The notes under the pieces: generated by a model
What the model was told of the DNA's origin: nothing
Databases searched by the model: none
Seen by the model: only the letters and a program-made list of their open reading frames with translations
Assembly: GCA_045541875.1 (NCBI GenBank)
Contig: JAZQJX010000094.1
Span: 1-38,174 of the forward strand
DNA: 38,174 bases
Direction: 5' to 3'
DNA from: RGIG1828 sp045541875
GTDB taxonomy: Bacteria; Bacillota; Clostridia; UMGS1810
Position numbers and translations under genes: made by a program
In this document: piece by piece, positions 15,067 through 22,976 of the stretch
How positions within the stretch are numbered: the first letter of the stretch is position 1
Layout: each line of letters starts with the position of its first letter

Positions 15067-16596
15067 TTATTTAACAATAAGACTTTCTCCACTCATTTCT
15101 GACGGAACTTCAAGCCCCATAATATCAAGCATCGTTGGAGCAAGATCTGCAAGTCTTCCTGATTTTAATTCAATATTGTCTATTCCTGAAACAATCAGGG
15201 GAACAACATTTGTTGTGTGAGCGGTAAACACAGATTTGTCAGAAGGATCAATCATCTGCTCTGCGTTTCCGTGGTCGGCAGTAATAAGAATTACTCCATC
15301 TTTTTCTCTTACCTTATTATAAACCTTGCCGATGCACTCATCAACTGCTTCAACCGCTTTTACAGCAGCATCCATAATGCCTGTGTGTCCAACCATATCA
15401 CAGTTTGCAAAGTTAAGAATCACAACATCATAAATGTCTTTATCAAGAGCATCGAGAAGTTTATCTGTAACTTCATATGCACTCATTTCGGGCTTGAGGT
15501 CATATGTTGCAACTTTCGGTGATGCAACAAGTATTCTGTCTTCACCGTCATAAACCTTTTCCACTCCGCCATTAAAGAAGAATGTTACGTGAGCGTATTT
15601 TTCAGTTTCGGCAATTCTCAACTGTTTGAGACCTTTTTTGCTGAGATACTCTCCGAGAGTGTTTTCAAGAGTCTGAGGTTTGAATGCAACATGAACATTT
15701 GGCATGTTTGCATCATACTGTGTCATACATACAAAATATGTTTCAAAGTATTTTCTTTCAAAACCGTCAAAATCAGGATCAACAATTGTTCTTGAAATTT
15801 CTCTTGCACGGTCCGGTCTGAAGTTGAAAAATACAACGCTGTCATTTTCTTTAAGAACACCGTTTGGTTTTCCGTCTGTGGTAAGAACGGTAGGAACAAC
15901 AAATTCATCTGTTACGTCCTGGTTATATGATTTTTCAATAGCAGTAACAATGCTTTCTTCATAGTTTCCTTTGCCGTTTACAATTGCATCATAAGCCTGA
16001 CAAACTCTTTCCCAACGGTTATCCCTGTCCATAGCGTAGTATCTTCCCATTACAGTTGCCACTTTGCCATATTCAAGATTTCTTATTTTTTCAACAAGCA
16101 TTTTTGCAAAGTCAACACCACTTGTGGGTGACACATCTCTTCCGTCAAGGAAACAGTGTACAAACACATTTTTAACATTTTTCCTTTTTGCAAGTTCAAT
16201 AACTGCAAAAAGATGTTTTATGTGACTGTGAACTCCGCCATCGGAAAGAAGTCCCATAACGTGAAGGTCAGAATCATTTTTGAGACAGTTATCACAAGCA
16301 GCAAGAAGTTCTTCATTTTCAAAAAAGTCACCGTCTTCAATTGCTTTTGTAATTCGTGTAAGTTCCTGATACACAATTCTTCCTGCACCAATGTTGGTAT
16401 GACCAACTTCAGAGTTGCCCATCTGACCGTCCGGGAGACCGACGTCCATACCACTTGCGTGTATTACGGTTGAGGGATTATTTTGAAATATCTCGTCCAT
16501 TCTTGGTGTTTTGGCTGTGAAAACAGCATTACCTTCGGTGTATTCGCTTTTGCCGTACCCGTCAAGTATGGCAAGGAGTATAGGTTTTTTACTCAT
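15067..16596 (-). CDS. gpmI: 2,3-bisphosphoglycerate-independent phosphoglycerate mutase
   Basis: GpmI interconverts 3- and 2-phosphoglycerate using two manganese ions. The 509-residue enzyme starts MSKKPILLAILDGYG with the first metal aspartate. It carries the phospho-acceptor Ser62 in QMGNSEVGHTNIGAGR, and later the VFVHCFLDGRDVSP, NFRPDRARE and ITADHGNAEQM motifs. ATG 16596 follows AAAGGACGAG; the longer form starting in the tpiA stop is less likely. It is the last gene of pgk-tpiA-gpmI, with about 21 bp after tpiA. Cofactor-independent mutases are the usual type in endospore formers, where manganese and pH dependence help preserve 3-phosphoglycerate in spores. Confidence 0.96.
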   Translation of the reverse strand: MSKKPILLAILDGYGKSEYTEGNAVFTAKTPRMDEIFQNNPSTVIHASGMDVGLPDGQMGNSEVGHTNIGAGRIVYQELTRITKAIEDGDFFENEELLAACDNCLKNDSDLHVMGLLSDGGVHSHIKHLFAVIELAKRKNVKNVFVHCFLDGRDVSPTSGVDFAKMLVEKIRNLEYGKVATVMGRYYAMDRDNRWERVCQAYDAIVNGKGNYEESIVTAIEKSYNQDVTDEFVVPTVLTTDGKPNGVLKENDSVVFFNFRPDRAREISRTIVDPDFDGFERKYFETYFVCMTQYDANMPNVHVAFKPQTLENTLGEYLSKKGLKQLRIAETEKYAHVTFFFNGGVEKVYDGEDRILVASPKVATYDLKPEMSAYEVTDKLLDALDKDIYDVVILNFANCDMVGHTGIMDAAVKAVEAVDECIGKVYNKVREKDGVILITADHGNAEQMIDPSDKSVFTAHTTNVVPLIVSGIDNIELKSGRLADLAPTMLDIMGLEVPSEMSGESLIVK

Positions 16597-16617
16597 TAAA
16601 CTCGTCCTTTCAAGCAA

Positions 16618-17364
16618 TTAACTGTTAACAATCACAGAGAAATCCTGTGCTTTAAGACTTGCACCGCCAACAAGACCGCCGTCAATGTCTTCTTTTGCAA
16701 AAAGTTCAGCGCTGTTGCCTGCGTTAACACTTCCACCATACTGCACAATTACTTCATCTGCTGCATCTTTTCCGAAAACTTCACAAACAGTATCTCTGAT
16801 TGCTTTGCAAACTTCCTGAGCCTGATCGCTTGTAGCAGTTTTTCCTGTACCGATTGCCCAGATGGGTTCATATGCAATAATTGTTTTCTTAACCTGATCA
16901 GCGCTGAGACCTAAAAGTGCAATTTTTGTCTGCATACTTACAAGTTCAACTGTGATTCCCTGTTCTCTCTGTTCAAGTGATTCACCAACACAGATGATGG
17001 GGGTGAGACCATGTTCGAATGCTTTTATAACTTTTTTGTTGACTGTTTCATCTGTTTCAGCAAAATACTGTCTTCTTTCGGAATGTCCGATAATAACATA
17101 TTTTACGCCCATTTCTGTAAGCATTGAAGGAGCGATTTCGCCGGTATATGCTCCGCTTTCTTCAAAGTACATATTCTGCGCACCAACTTCAATGTTTGAT
17201 CCTTTACAAGCTTCAATGGCATTAGCAAGTGATGTGTAGGGAACACAAACAATGCATTTGTTTTCAGAACCTGCAACAAGGGGCTTGAGTTCGTTTATAA
17301 GTTCTGTTGTCTGTGCTGGTGTTTTGTTCATTTTCCAGTTTCCTGCAACTACAGTCTGTCTCAT
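16618..17364 (-). CDS. tpiA: Triosephosphate isomerase
   Basis: TpiA interconverts dihydroxyacetone phosphate and glyceraldehyde-3-phosphate. The 248-residue TIM barrel shows the catalytic lysine in GNWKMNK (Lys11), the catalytic histidine in IIGHSERR, the base glutamate in AYEPIWAIGTG, and the phosphate-binding YGGSVNAGN and GGLVGGASL loops. AAAGGAAG precedes the start. It lies between pgk and gpmI. A strong perfect hairpin separates it from pgk, so its message may be processed or attenuated relative to pgk. Confidence 0.97.
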   Translation of the reverse strand: MRQTVVAGNWKMNKTPAQTTELINELKPLVAGSENKCIVCVPYTSLANAIEACKGSNIEVGAQNMYFEESGAYTGEIAPSMLTEMGVKYVIIGHSERRQYFAETDETVNKKVIKAFEHGLTPIICVGESLEQREQGITVELVSMQTKIALLGLSADQVKKTIIAYEPIWAIGTGKTATSDQAQEVCKAIRDTVCEVFGKDAADEVIVQYGGSVNAGNSAELFAKEDIDGGLVGGASLKAQDFSVIVNS

Positions 17365-17401
17365 AATATATCTTCCTTTCGTATTTAAAAAAATATTAAA
17401 G

Positions 17402-17433
17402 TTATGCGGGAAAGTTATACCTTTCCCGCATAA
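17402..17433 (-). other. Perfect intercistronic hairpin between pgk and tpiA
   Basis: TTATGCGGGAAAG (17402-17414) and CTTTCCCGCATAA (17421-17433) form a 13-bp perfect stem with a 6-base loop, right after the pgk stop. There is no immediate T-tract on the minus strand, so it is better read as an mRNA processing or stability element, or a leaky terminator. Confidence 0.65.
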
Positions 17434-17437
17434 ATAA

Positions 17438-18631
17438 TTATTTGTCGTTTAATGCAACAATTCCGGGAAGGTCTTTTCCTTCAAGGAATTCAAGAGATGC
17501 ACCGCCACCGGTTGAAATGTGACTCATCTTGTCGCCAAGACCTGCCTGATTTACTGCAGCAACGCTGTCACCGCCACCGATGATTGTTGTAGCATCAATT
17601 TCAGAAAGTGCTTTCGCAATAGCATTTGTACCTTTTGCAAATGTGGGCATTTCAAATACACCCATAGGTCCGTTCCATACAACTGTTTTTGCATCTTTAA
17701 TTGCATCTGTATAGAGTGCAATTGTTTTTTCGCCGATGTCAAGACCTTCCCAGTCTGCTTCAATGCCGCCTCTTTCAACTGTCTTGTGGGGAGCGTCATT
17801 TGAAAATTCCTGAGCAACAACTGTATCTACAGGAATGAGAAGTTTAACGCCTTTTGCTTTTGCTTTATCCATCATTTCTTTTGCATAATCAAGATAATCT
17901 GCTTCAAGAAGTGATTTACCAACTTCTTCACCGAGTGCTTTCATGAATGTGTATGCCATACCACCGCCGATGATGAGAGTATCTACTTTTTCAAGAAGAT
18001 TGTTGATAACGGAAATTTTGGAAGAAACTTTTGAACCGCCAAGGATTGCAACGCAAGGTCTTACGGGATTGTTAACTGCATTTCCAAGGAATTCAATTTC
18101 TTTTTCAATAAGATAACCGCAAACAGCAGTATCAAGATATTTTGTTACACCAACGTTTGAACAGTGTGCTCTGTGTGCTGTTCCGAATGCATCATTAACA
18201 AATACATCTGCCAAAGATGCAAGTTCTTCGCTGAATGCATCAATGTTTTTGGTTTCTTCTGCTCTGTATCTTGTGTTTTCAAGAAGAACAACATCGCCGT
18301 CTTTCATATTGGCAACGGCATTTTTCGCATTTTCGCCAACAACATTGTCATCTGCTGCAAAGCATACATCTTTTCCGAGTTTTTCGGAAAGTTTTTTTGC
18401 AACAGGTGCAAGTGATAATTCAGGCTTGGGTTCACCCTTTGGTTTGCCCATGTGTGAGCAAAGGATAACTTTTGCATTGTTATCAATGAGATATTTGATG
18501 GTGGGAAGTGCGCCATCAATTCTTGTTTCATCGGTAATGTTTCTGTTTTCGTCAAGAGGAACGTTAAAGTCGCATCTTACGAGAACTTTTTTACCGGAAA
18601 CCTGAATGTCTTCAATAGATTTTTTGTTCAT
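17438..18631 (-). CDS. pgk: Phosphoglycerate kinase
   Basis: Pgk makes ATP from 1,3-bisphosphoglycerate and ADP. The 397-residue protein has the N-domain signature VLVRCDFNVPLDENRNITD, the SHMGKPKG and NDAFGTAHRAH substrate segments, the LGGSKVSSKI and GGGMAYTF nucleotide-domain loops, and the C-terminal GGGDSVAAV and STGGGASLEFLEG motifs. ATG 18631 is used because the GTG at 18640 lies within the GAGGTGA ribosome binding site. It leads the operon pgk-tpiA-gpmI. The usual neighbours gap and eno are not in this window. Confidence 0.97.
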   Translation of the reverse strand: MNKKSIEDIQVSGKKVLVRCDFNVPLDENRNITDETRIDGALPTIKYLIDNNAKVILCSHMGKPKGEPKPELSLAPVAKKLSEKLGKDVCFAADDNVVGENAKNAVANMKDGDVVLLENTRYRAEETKNIDAFSEELASLADVFVNDAFGTAHRAHCSNVGVTKYLDTAVCGYLIEKEIEFLGNAVNNPVRPCVAILGGSKVSSKISVINNLLEKVDTLIIGGGMAYTFMKALGEEVGKSLLEADYLDYAKEMMDKAKAKGVKLLIPVDTVVAQEFSNDAPHKTVERGGIEADWEGLDIGEKTIALYTDAIKDAKTVVWNGPMGVFEMPTFAKGTNAIAKALSEIDATTIIGGGDSVAAVNQAGLGDKMSHISTGGGASLEFLEGKDLPGIVALNDK

Positions 18632-18680
18632 TTCAGTCACCTCATATAAAATTTAATTATATACATAAAATAACACTATA

Positions 18681-18709
18681 ATTGTATAATATTTTCCTGA
18701 TATTTGCAA
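18681..18709 (-). promoter_or_regulatory. SigA-type promoter of the pgk operon
   Basis: On the minus strand, TTGCAA (18709-18704) and TACAAT (18686-18681) are separated by 17 bp. The leader to the pgk start is about 45 nt. Confidence 0.65.
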
Positions 18710-18803
18710 GGTTTTTTTTGCCAAAATTAAAAGATTGTAACATTGATAGATATTTAACAATATTAATATGGAAAATATGTGCAATAATATGTTTCAGAAC
18801 CTG

Positions 18804-18842
18804 TAAAAGGTGTATAAACACGTTTTGTTTACACACCTTTTA
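18804..18842. terminator. Terminator after trmL
   Basis: TAAAAGGTGTATAAAC (18804-18819) pairs with GTTTACACACCTTTTA (18827-18842), with one wobble and a 7-base loop. It lies 35 bp past the trmL stop and closes that operon. The short T-run on each side makes strength uncertain. Confidence 0.7.
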
Positions 18843-18876
18843 TTATTATGTTTTTTTAAATTTTTATTACATTTTA

Positions 18877-19368
18877 TTACCATTCAAATTTTGTAAGTGA
18901 ACCTTTGGTCTCCAGGTCAAAATAATCGTTTTGCCTGAGAGCCTCATATATGACTATTGCAACAGAGTTTGAAAGGTTAAGACTTCGTGCATCCGATATC
19001 ATCGGTATTCTTATACACATTTCCTTATTTTTCTTCAAAAGTTCCTCATCAAGCCCTTTTGTTTCTTTGCCAAAGAGGATATAATCTCCGTCTTTAAATT
19101 TCACATCTGAATGTCGTTTTAAAGCCTTTGTTGATGCAAAATAGAAGTTACCTTTGTTTTTTTTGAAAAAATCATCAATATCATCATAAAAGGTAATGTC
19201 AAGCAAATGCCAATAGTCAAGACCTGCTCTTTTAAGTTTCTTATCATCAATTTCAAATCCTAAAGGTCTGACAAGATGAAGTCTTGAACCTGTTGCTGCG
19301 CAGGTTCTGGCAATATTGCCCGTATTTTGGGGGATTTCAGGCTCAACTAAAACAATATTAAAACTCAT
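18877..19368 (-). CDS. trmL: tRNA (cytidine/uridine-2'-O-)-methyltransferase TrmL
   Basis: TrmL methylates the ribose of the wobble nucleotide 34 in certain leucine tRNAs, using S-adenosylmethionine. The 163-residue SPOUT protein has the N-terminal VLVEPEIPQNTGNIARTCAA motif, the LFGKETKGLDEELL loop and the knot motif ISDARSLNLSNSVAIVIYEALRQ, all typical of the TrmL branch of SpoU enzymes. The gene is 35 bp downstream of the aminotransferase and probably shares its transcript. Its natural substrates would include the tRNA-Leu(CAA) encoded at 11.7 kb; this is inferred from family knowledge. Confidence 0.92.
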   Translation of the reverse strand: MSFNIVLVEPEIPQNTGNIARTCAATGSRLHLVRPLGFEIDDKKLKRAGLDYWHLLDITFYDDIDDFFKKNKGNFYFASTKALKRHSDVKFKDGDYILFGKETKGLDEELLKKNKEMCIRIPMISDARSLNLSNSVAIVIYEALRQNDYFDLETKGSLTKFEW

Positions 19369-19403
19369 AAAAAGCCTCTTTTCAATGATGTATCTTTAAA
19401 TAC

Positions 19404-20567
19404 TTAAATTTTGTCCATAAATAGTTTAATTCTTCTCATAGCCTCGTTGATTTGTTCCAGACTGTATGCATATGACACTCTCACAAATCCTTCGCCGGAA
19501 TCTCCGAAAGCGTTACCCGGAACAAGAGCAACTTTTTGGTCACGTAAAAGATTTTCACAGAATTCCGTTGAAGTCATGTTGGTGGATTTTATTGACGGAA
19601 AGATATAGAAAGCACCTTTAGGATCAAAGCAAGTAAGCCCCATTTCATTAAATCCGTTTGTTATAATCTTTCTTCTTTTGTTATATTCAGACACCATCAT
19701 TCTTATGCTGCCCGCACCGTTTCTAAGTGCTTCAATTGCGGAATACTGACTTGTTGTGGGTGAACTCATAATTGCATATTGATGTACTTTTGTCATTGCT
19801 TTTAATATTTCTTTGTTAGCCATTGCAAAACCAAGTCGCCACCCGGTCATGGCAAATGCTTTAGAAAAACCGTTAACAACAATAGTCCTTTCTTTCATTC
19901 CGTCAAGTGATGCAATTGAAAAATGCTTTGCATCATATGTAAGTTCCGCATATATCTCATCAGAAAGGACAATAAGATTGTGCTTTATTGCAAGATCGGC
20001 AATTGGTTCAAGATCTTCTTTTCTCATTATCGCTCCTGTGGGATTATTGGGGAAGGAGAGGATAAGCATTTTGGTTTTAGGGGTAATGCTTTTTTCAATA
20101 TCTTTTGCAGTTACCCTGAAAGCATCTTCCTTTTTTGTTTCTATAACAACAGGCACACCGCCTGCAAGAGAAATACAAGGTTTATAGCAAACAAAAGACG
20201 GTTCGTGTATAATAACTTCGTCGCCCGGTTCAATAACTGTTCTTATGGCAAGGTCAATGGCTTCGCTACCGCCAACGGTTACAAGAACCTCATCAGAAGT
20301 GCAATTAATATCAAATTTTTTGTAGTAATTACAAATTTCTTCCCTGAGTTCTTTTAGACCTGCATTTGATGTGTAATATGTGTGACCTTTTTCCAAAGAA
20401 TATATTCCCGCATCTCTTATGTGCCATGGAGTTACAAAATCAGGTTCTCCCACACCGAGAGATATAGCATCATCCATTGTATTTACAATATCAAAGAACT
20501 TTCTTATCCCTGACGGTTTCATAGATTTAACTTTTGAACAAATAAAACTTTCCGGATTAAATGTCAT
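19404..20567 (-). CDS. Pyridoxal-phosphate aminotransferase, AlaT/PatA-like
   Basis: This 387-residue fold-type I aminotransferase has the substrate loop GVGEPDF (38-44), SFPNNPTGA (171-179), the LSDEIYAEL cofactor aspartate, and the cofactor lysine Lys236 in NGFSKAFAMTGWRLG. A C-terminal arginine in GFVRVSYA should bind the substrate carboxylate. Its start overlaps the stop of an Lrp-type regulator gene by 4 bp. That pair resembles alaR-alaT of Bacillus subtilis, where the enzyme is an alanine transaminase under its own Lrp-family activator. Alanine-pyruvate exchange is therefore the best guess, but aspartate or aromatic substrates cannot be excluded from sequence alone. Confidence 0.88.
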   Translation of the reverse strand: MTFNPESFICSKVKSMKPSGIRKFFDIVNTMDDAISLGVGEPDFVTPWHIRDAGIYSLEKGHTYYTSNAGLKELREEICNYYKKFDINCTSDEVLVTVGGSEAIDLAIRTVIEPGDEVIIHEPSFVCYKPCISLAGGVPVVIETKKEDAFRVTAKDIEKSITPKTKMLILSFPNNPTGAIMRKEDLEPIADLAIKHNLIVLSDEIYAELTYDAKHFSIASLDGMKERTIVVNGFSKAFAMTGWRLGFAMANKEILKAMTKVHQYAIMSSPTTSQYSAIEALRNGAGSIRMMVSEYNKRRKIITNGFNEMGLTCFDPKGAFYIFPSIKSTNMTSTEFCENLLRDQKVALVPGNAFGDSGEGFVRVSYAYSLEQINEAMRRIKLFMDKI

Positions 20568-21046
20568 AATGAAATCACCTCTCTGGTGTCTTTTTCGTCA
20601 TCATCAAAAATAATTCCTTCATACTTATATTTTTTTAGTACAAAATGTGTACTTGTGCTTATGACAAATTCAAGGGGAGCAAGTCTGTTTGCAACAAATG
20701 ATGCAACTTCGTGCATTGTTTTTCCTTCAATAATAAGAGTGAGATCAAAAGCACCTGCAATGAGATATACAGATTTAACTTCGGGAAATTTATATATTCT
20801 TTCGGCAATTTTGTCAAAACCTTCGCCTCTTTGGGGAGAAACTTTTACTTCAATAAGTGCTGATACAAATTCCTTTTCGGTTTTGTCCCAGTTTATAATG
20901 CTTTTATTTCTTAAAATTATTTTAGAATTTTTCATTTCATCAATTGCTTTTGCAACTTCATCACATGTTGAGTCTACCATAAGCGCAATTTCTTCTAAAG
21001 TATAATCGCAATTTGTGTCAAGAATTTCAAGGATTTTTTCTTTCAC
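20564..21046 (-). CDS. Lrp/AsnC family transcriptional regulator
   Basis: The 160-residue protein has an N-terminal helix-turn-helix (about 1-55, ILDTNCDYTLEEIALMVDST). A C-terminal RAM ligand-binding and oligomerisation domain (about 65-150) contains VKSVYLIAGAFDLTLIIEG. The GTG at 21046 follows AAAGGAGG and gives the compact family length; an upstream in-frame extension is hydrophobic and unlike the family. The gene overlaps the aminotransferase by ATGA, so the two are coupled. By analogy with AlaR it probably senses an amino acid and controls its own operon. No operator repeat is obvious to me in the promoter. Confidence 0.9.
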   Translation of the reverse strand: MKEKILEILDTNCDYTLEEIALMVDSTCDEVAKAIDEMKNSKIILRNKSIINWDKTEKEFVSALIEVKVSPQRGEGFDKIAERIYKFPEVKSVYLIAGAFDLTLIIEGKTMHEVASFVANRLAPLEFVISTSTHFVLKKYKYEGIIFDDDEKDTREVISL

Positions 21047-21083
21047 AACGATAACCTCCTTTATACATATATACATAGTAGAA

Positions 21084-21112
21084 ATTATACTATAATATAT
21101 AAATAAATACAA
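21084..21112 (-). promoter_or_regulatory. SigA-type promoter of the Lrp-aminotransferase-trmL operon
   Basis: On the minus strand, TTGTAT (21112-21107) and TATAAT (21089-21084) are 17 bp apart, about 40 bp before the GTG start. Confidence 0.7.
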
Positions 21113-21140
21113 GAGTATTAAATCAAATTTTTTAAATTTA

Positions 21141-21174
21141 AATAAAAACCCCTGCATCACATTTGATGCAGGGG
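21141..21174 (-). terminator. Intrinsic terminator after spoVG
   Basis: CCCCTGCATC (21149-21158) and GATGCAGGGG (21165-21174) form a perfect 10-bp GC-rich stem with a 6-base loop. TTTTTATT follows on the minus strand, 16 bp after the spoVG stop. Confidence 0.92.
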
Positions 21175-21190
21175 AAATTACCGCTCAATA

Positions 21191-21454
21191 TTATTCTTCG
21201 ATTTCTGCCTGATTATATGCTTCGATAACAGCTTTTTCGATCATAGCTCTTGTTTCAAAATTGATGGGGTGGGCAACATCTTTGAATGTTCCGTCTTTCA
21301 AGCGTTTGTTGGGCATTGCGACAAAAACCTTGTCCTCATTTTCGATAACTTTGATGTCATGAATTGCAAAACAATCGTCGATTGTAATTGAAGCAATTGC
21401 TTTCATTTTGTTTTCTGTTGCAATTTTTTTGATTTTGATACCGGTTATCTCCAT
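21191..21454 (-). CDS. spoVG: Septation/sporulation regulator SpoVG
   Basis: SpoVG is a small nucleic-acid-binding regulator that affects septation, sporulation and, in several Firmicutes, virulence or capsule genes. The 87-residue protein begins MEITGIKIKKI and has the conserved core ASITIDDCFAIHDIKVIE, FVAMPNKRLKDGTFKDVAHPIN and a C-terminal helix. Length is typical of the shorter clostridial form. AGAGGTATCC lies upstream of the ATG. It has a perfect SigA promoter and its own terminator. In Bacillus subtilis spoVG is SigH-dependent, but no SigH-like site stands out here. Confidence 0.95.
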   Translation of the reverse strand: MEITGIKIKKIATENKMKAIASITIDDCFAIHDIKVIENEDKVFVAMPNKRLKDGTFKDVAHPINFETRAMIEKAVIEAYNQAEIEE

Positions 21455-21495
21455 AAAGGATACCTCTTTTCTGTTAGATTACTTATTTATAGTAA

Positions 21496-21524
21496 ATTAT
21501 ATAAAAAATAGCATAAATTGTCAA
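21496..21524 (-). promoter_or_regulatory. Consensus SigA promoter of spoVG
   Basis: On the minus strand, TTGACA (21524-21519) and TATAAT (21501-21496) match the consensus exactly with 17-bp spacing. This is the strongest promoter seen in the window. Confidence 0.85.
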
Positions 21525-21633
21525 TGAAATATGTTATAAGAATGAAAAAATCGTAAAAAATACACAGTAAAATTCAAAATATTTTGTGTAAAACGACAGT
21601 ATCCTGACTTGGAAAAGCAAGACTAAAAAACAC

Positions 21634-21662
21634 TTGATTGTTTGTGTTAAATTGTATATAAT
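21634..21662 (+). promoter_or_regulatory. SigA-type promoter of the M16 peptidase-lgt operon
   Basis: TTGATT (21634-21639) and TATAAT (21657-21662) are 17 bp apart, about 40 bp before the GTG start. Confidence 0.75.
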
Positions 21663-21702
21663 ATAATATAGCAGAATATGTAAAAATGAAAGGATGGGAA
21701 GC

Positions 21703-22974
21703 GTGAGCAATATCAATAAGATTTCAATTTTTGATAATATCAATCTTTATGTAATTAAGGATTCAAAATACAAAACTGTTCATTATTCTATGTTTTTGCA
21801 CAGAATTTTGAAAAGGGAAGAAGTAACAAAAAATTCACTTTTATCACGAGTGCTTAAAAGTGGTACAAGAAGTTTTCCTTCGATGAGAGACCTCAGTATA
21901 TACGCCGAGTCTCTCTTTGGCTGCTCTTTTGATGCAGGCATAATAAAAAGAGCAAATATTCAGAGTATCTATTCATCTGCAAACATAATTTCCGATAAAT
22001 TCACCAAAGAAGAATCTGAAACAAAAGCCGTAAGACTTATGCTTGATATTTTGTTCGATCCATTTGTTGAAAATGACGGGTTTTCAAAAGAAATTATTGA
22101 AAGCCAGAAAAGTAATCTGAAAGACGATATAGATGGTCTTATTAATGATAAACGCGCCTATGCAAATGTGAGATGTATTGAAGAAATGTGCAAGGGAGAA
22201 CCTAATGCGATTGTTGAAATAGGATATTCCGATGACCTTGCAGATATTGATGAAAAGAATCTTTACGAGCACTATAAATCCATAATATTTTCAAATCCCA
22301 TTGACATTTTTGTTGTTGGTGATGTTAATGTTGATTCTCTGACGGAGTTTTTTAAAGATTATTTTTCAAAGTTTAAATTCACCATAACACCTCACGATAT
22401 TGTATGCACTTCAAAATTATCAGATGAACCAAAATATGTAGAAGACAATCTTGATGTAAATCAGGGTAAACTTGCCATTGGATTCAGAACAGGCGTTAAT
22501 GTGGAATCTGATATGTACTATCCGCTTCTTGTTGGTAACAGCATCTTTGGTTCAGGTGCTCATTCAAAACTTTTCAATAATGTCCGTGAAAAGATGAGTC
22601 TTTGTTATTATGCATATTCAAGACTTGATAAGCACAACGGAATTATGCTTGTTGGAAGCGGAATTGAATTTGAAAATTTTGAAAAAACAAAAAATGCAGT
22701 CATGGATGAACTTTCCAAAGTTCAGAAAGGTGATTTTTCTGATGAAGAACTCAAGGTTTCAAAAGAGTATATTATAAACAGTTATAAATCCTATGAAGAT
22801 AGTCCCGGACTTCTTGTTGACTACTATCTCGGGAAAACATTTACTCCAGGACTGCCATCTCTTGAAGATGCCTGTGATATAGTTTCAAAAGTAACAAAAG
22901 ATGATGTTATAAAATCATTTGAGAATATTTCTCTCGACACAGTATATTTCTTAAACGGCAGGGAGGAGAAATAA
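21703..22974 (+). CDS. M16 peptidase homologue without the zinc motif (YfmF-like)
   Basis: The 423-residue protein has the two-lobed M16 (insulinase/processing peptidase) layout. In the first lobe, where HXXEH should lie, it reads LSRVLKSGTRSFPSM, so zinc and catalytic residues are missing. The glycine-rich, arginine-tyrosine segment of the second lobe (LVGNSIFGSGAHSKLFNNVREKMSLCYYAYS) is well kept, as in non-catalytic partner subunits. The next gene encodes a catalytic M16 protein, so the two likely form a heterodimer like the alpha/beta processing peptidase pairs. The pair corresponds to the Bacillus subtilis YmfF/YmfH type. GTG 21703 is chosen because AAAGGA lies 8 bp before it; ATG 21694 would overlap that site. 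Confidence 0.88.
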   Translation: MSNINKISIFDNINLYVIKDSKYKTVHYSMFLHRILKREEVTKNSLLSRVLKSGTRSFPSMRDLSIYAESLFGCSFDAGIIKRANIQSIYSSANIISDKFTKEESETKAVRLMLDILFDPFVENDGFSKEIIESQKSNLKDDIDGLINDKRAYANVRCIEEMCKGEPNAIVEIGYSDDLADIDEKNLYEHYKSIIFSNPIDIFVVGDVNVDSLTEFFKDYFSKFKFTITPHDIVCTSKLSDEPKYVEDNLDVNQGKLAIGFRTGVNVESDMYYPLLVGNSIFGSGAHSKLFNNVREKMSLCYYAYSRLDKHNGIMLVGSGIEFENFEKTKNAVMDELSKVQKGDFSDEELKVSKEYIINSYKSYEDSPGLLVDYYLGKTFTPGLPSLEDACDIVSKVTKDDVIKSFENISLDTVYFLNGREEK

Positions 22975-22976
22975 TT

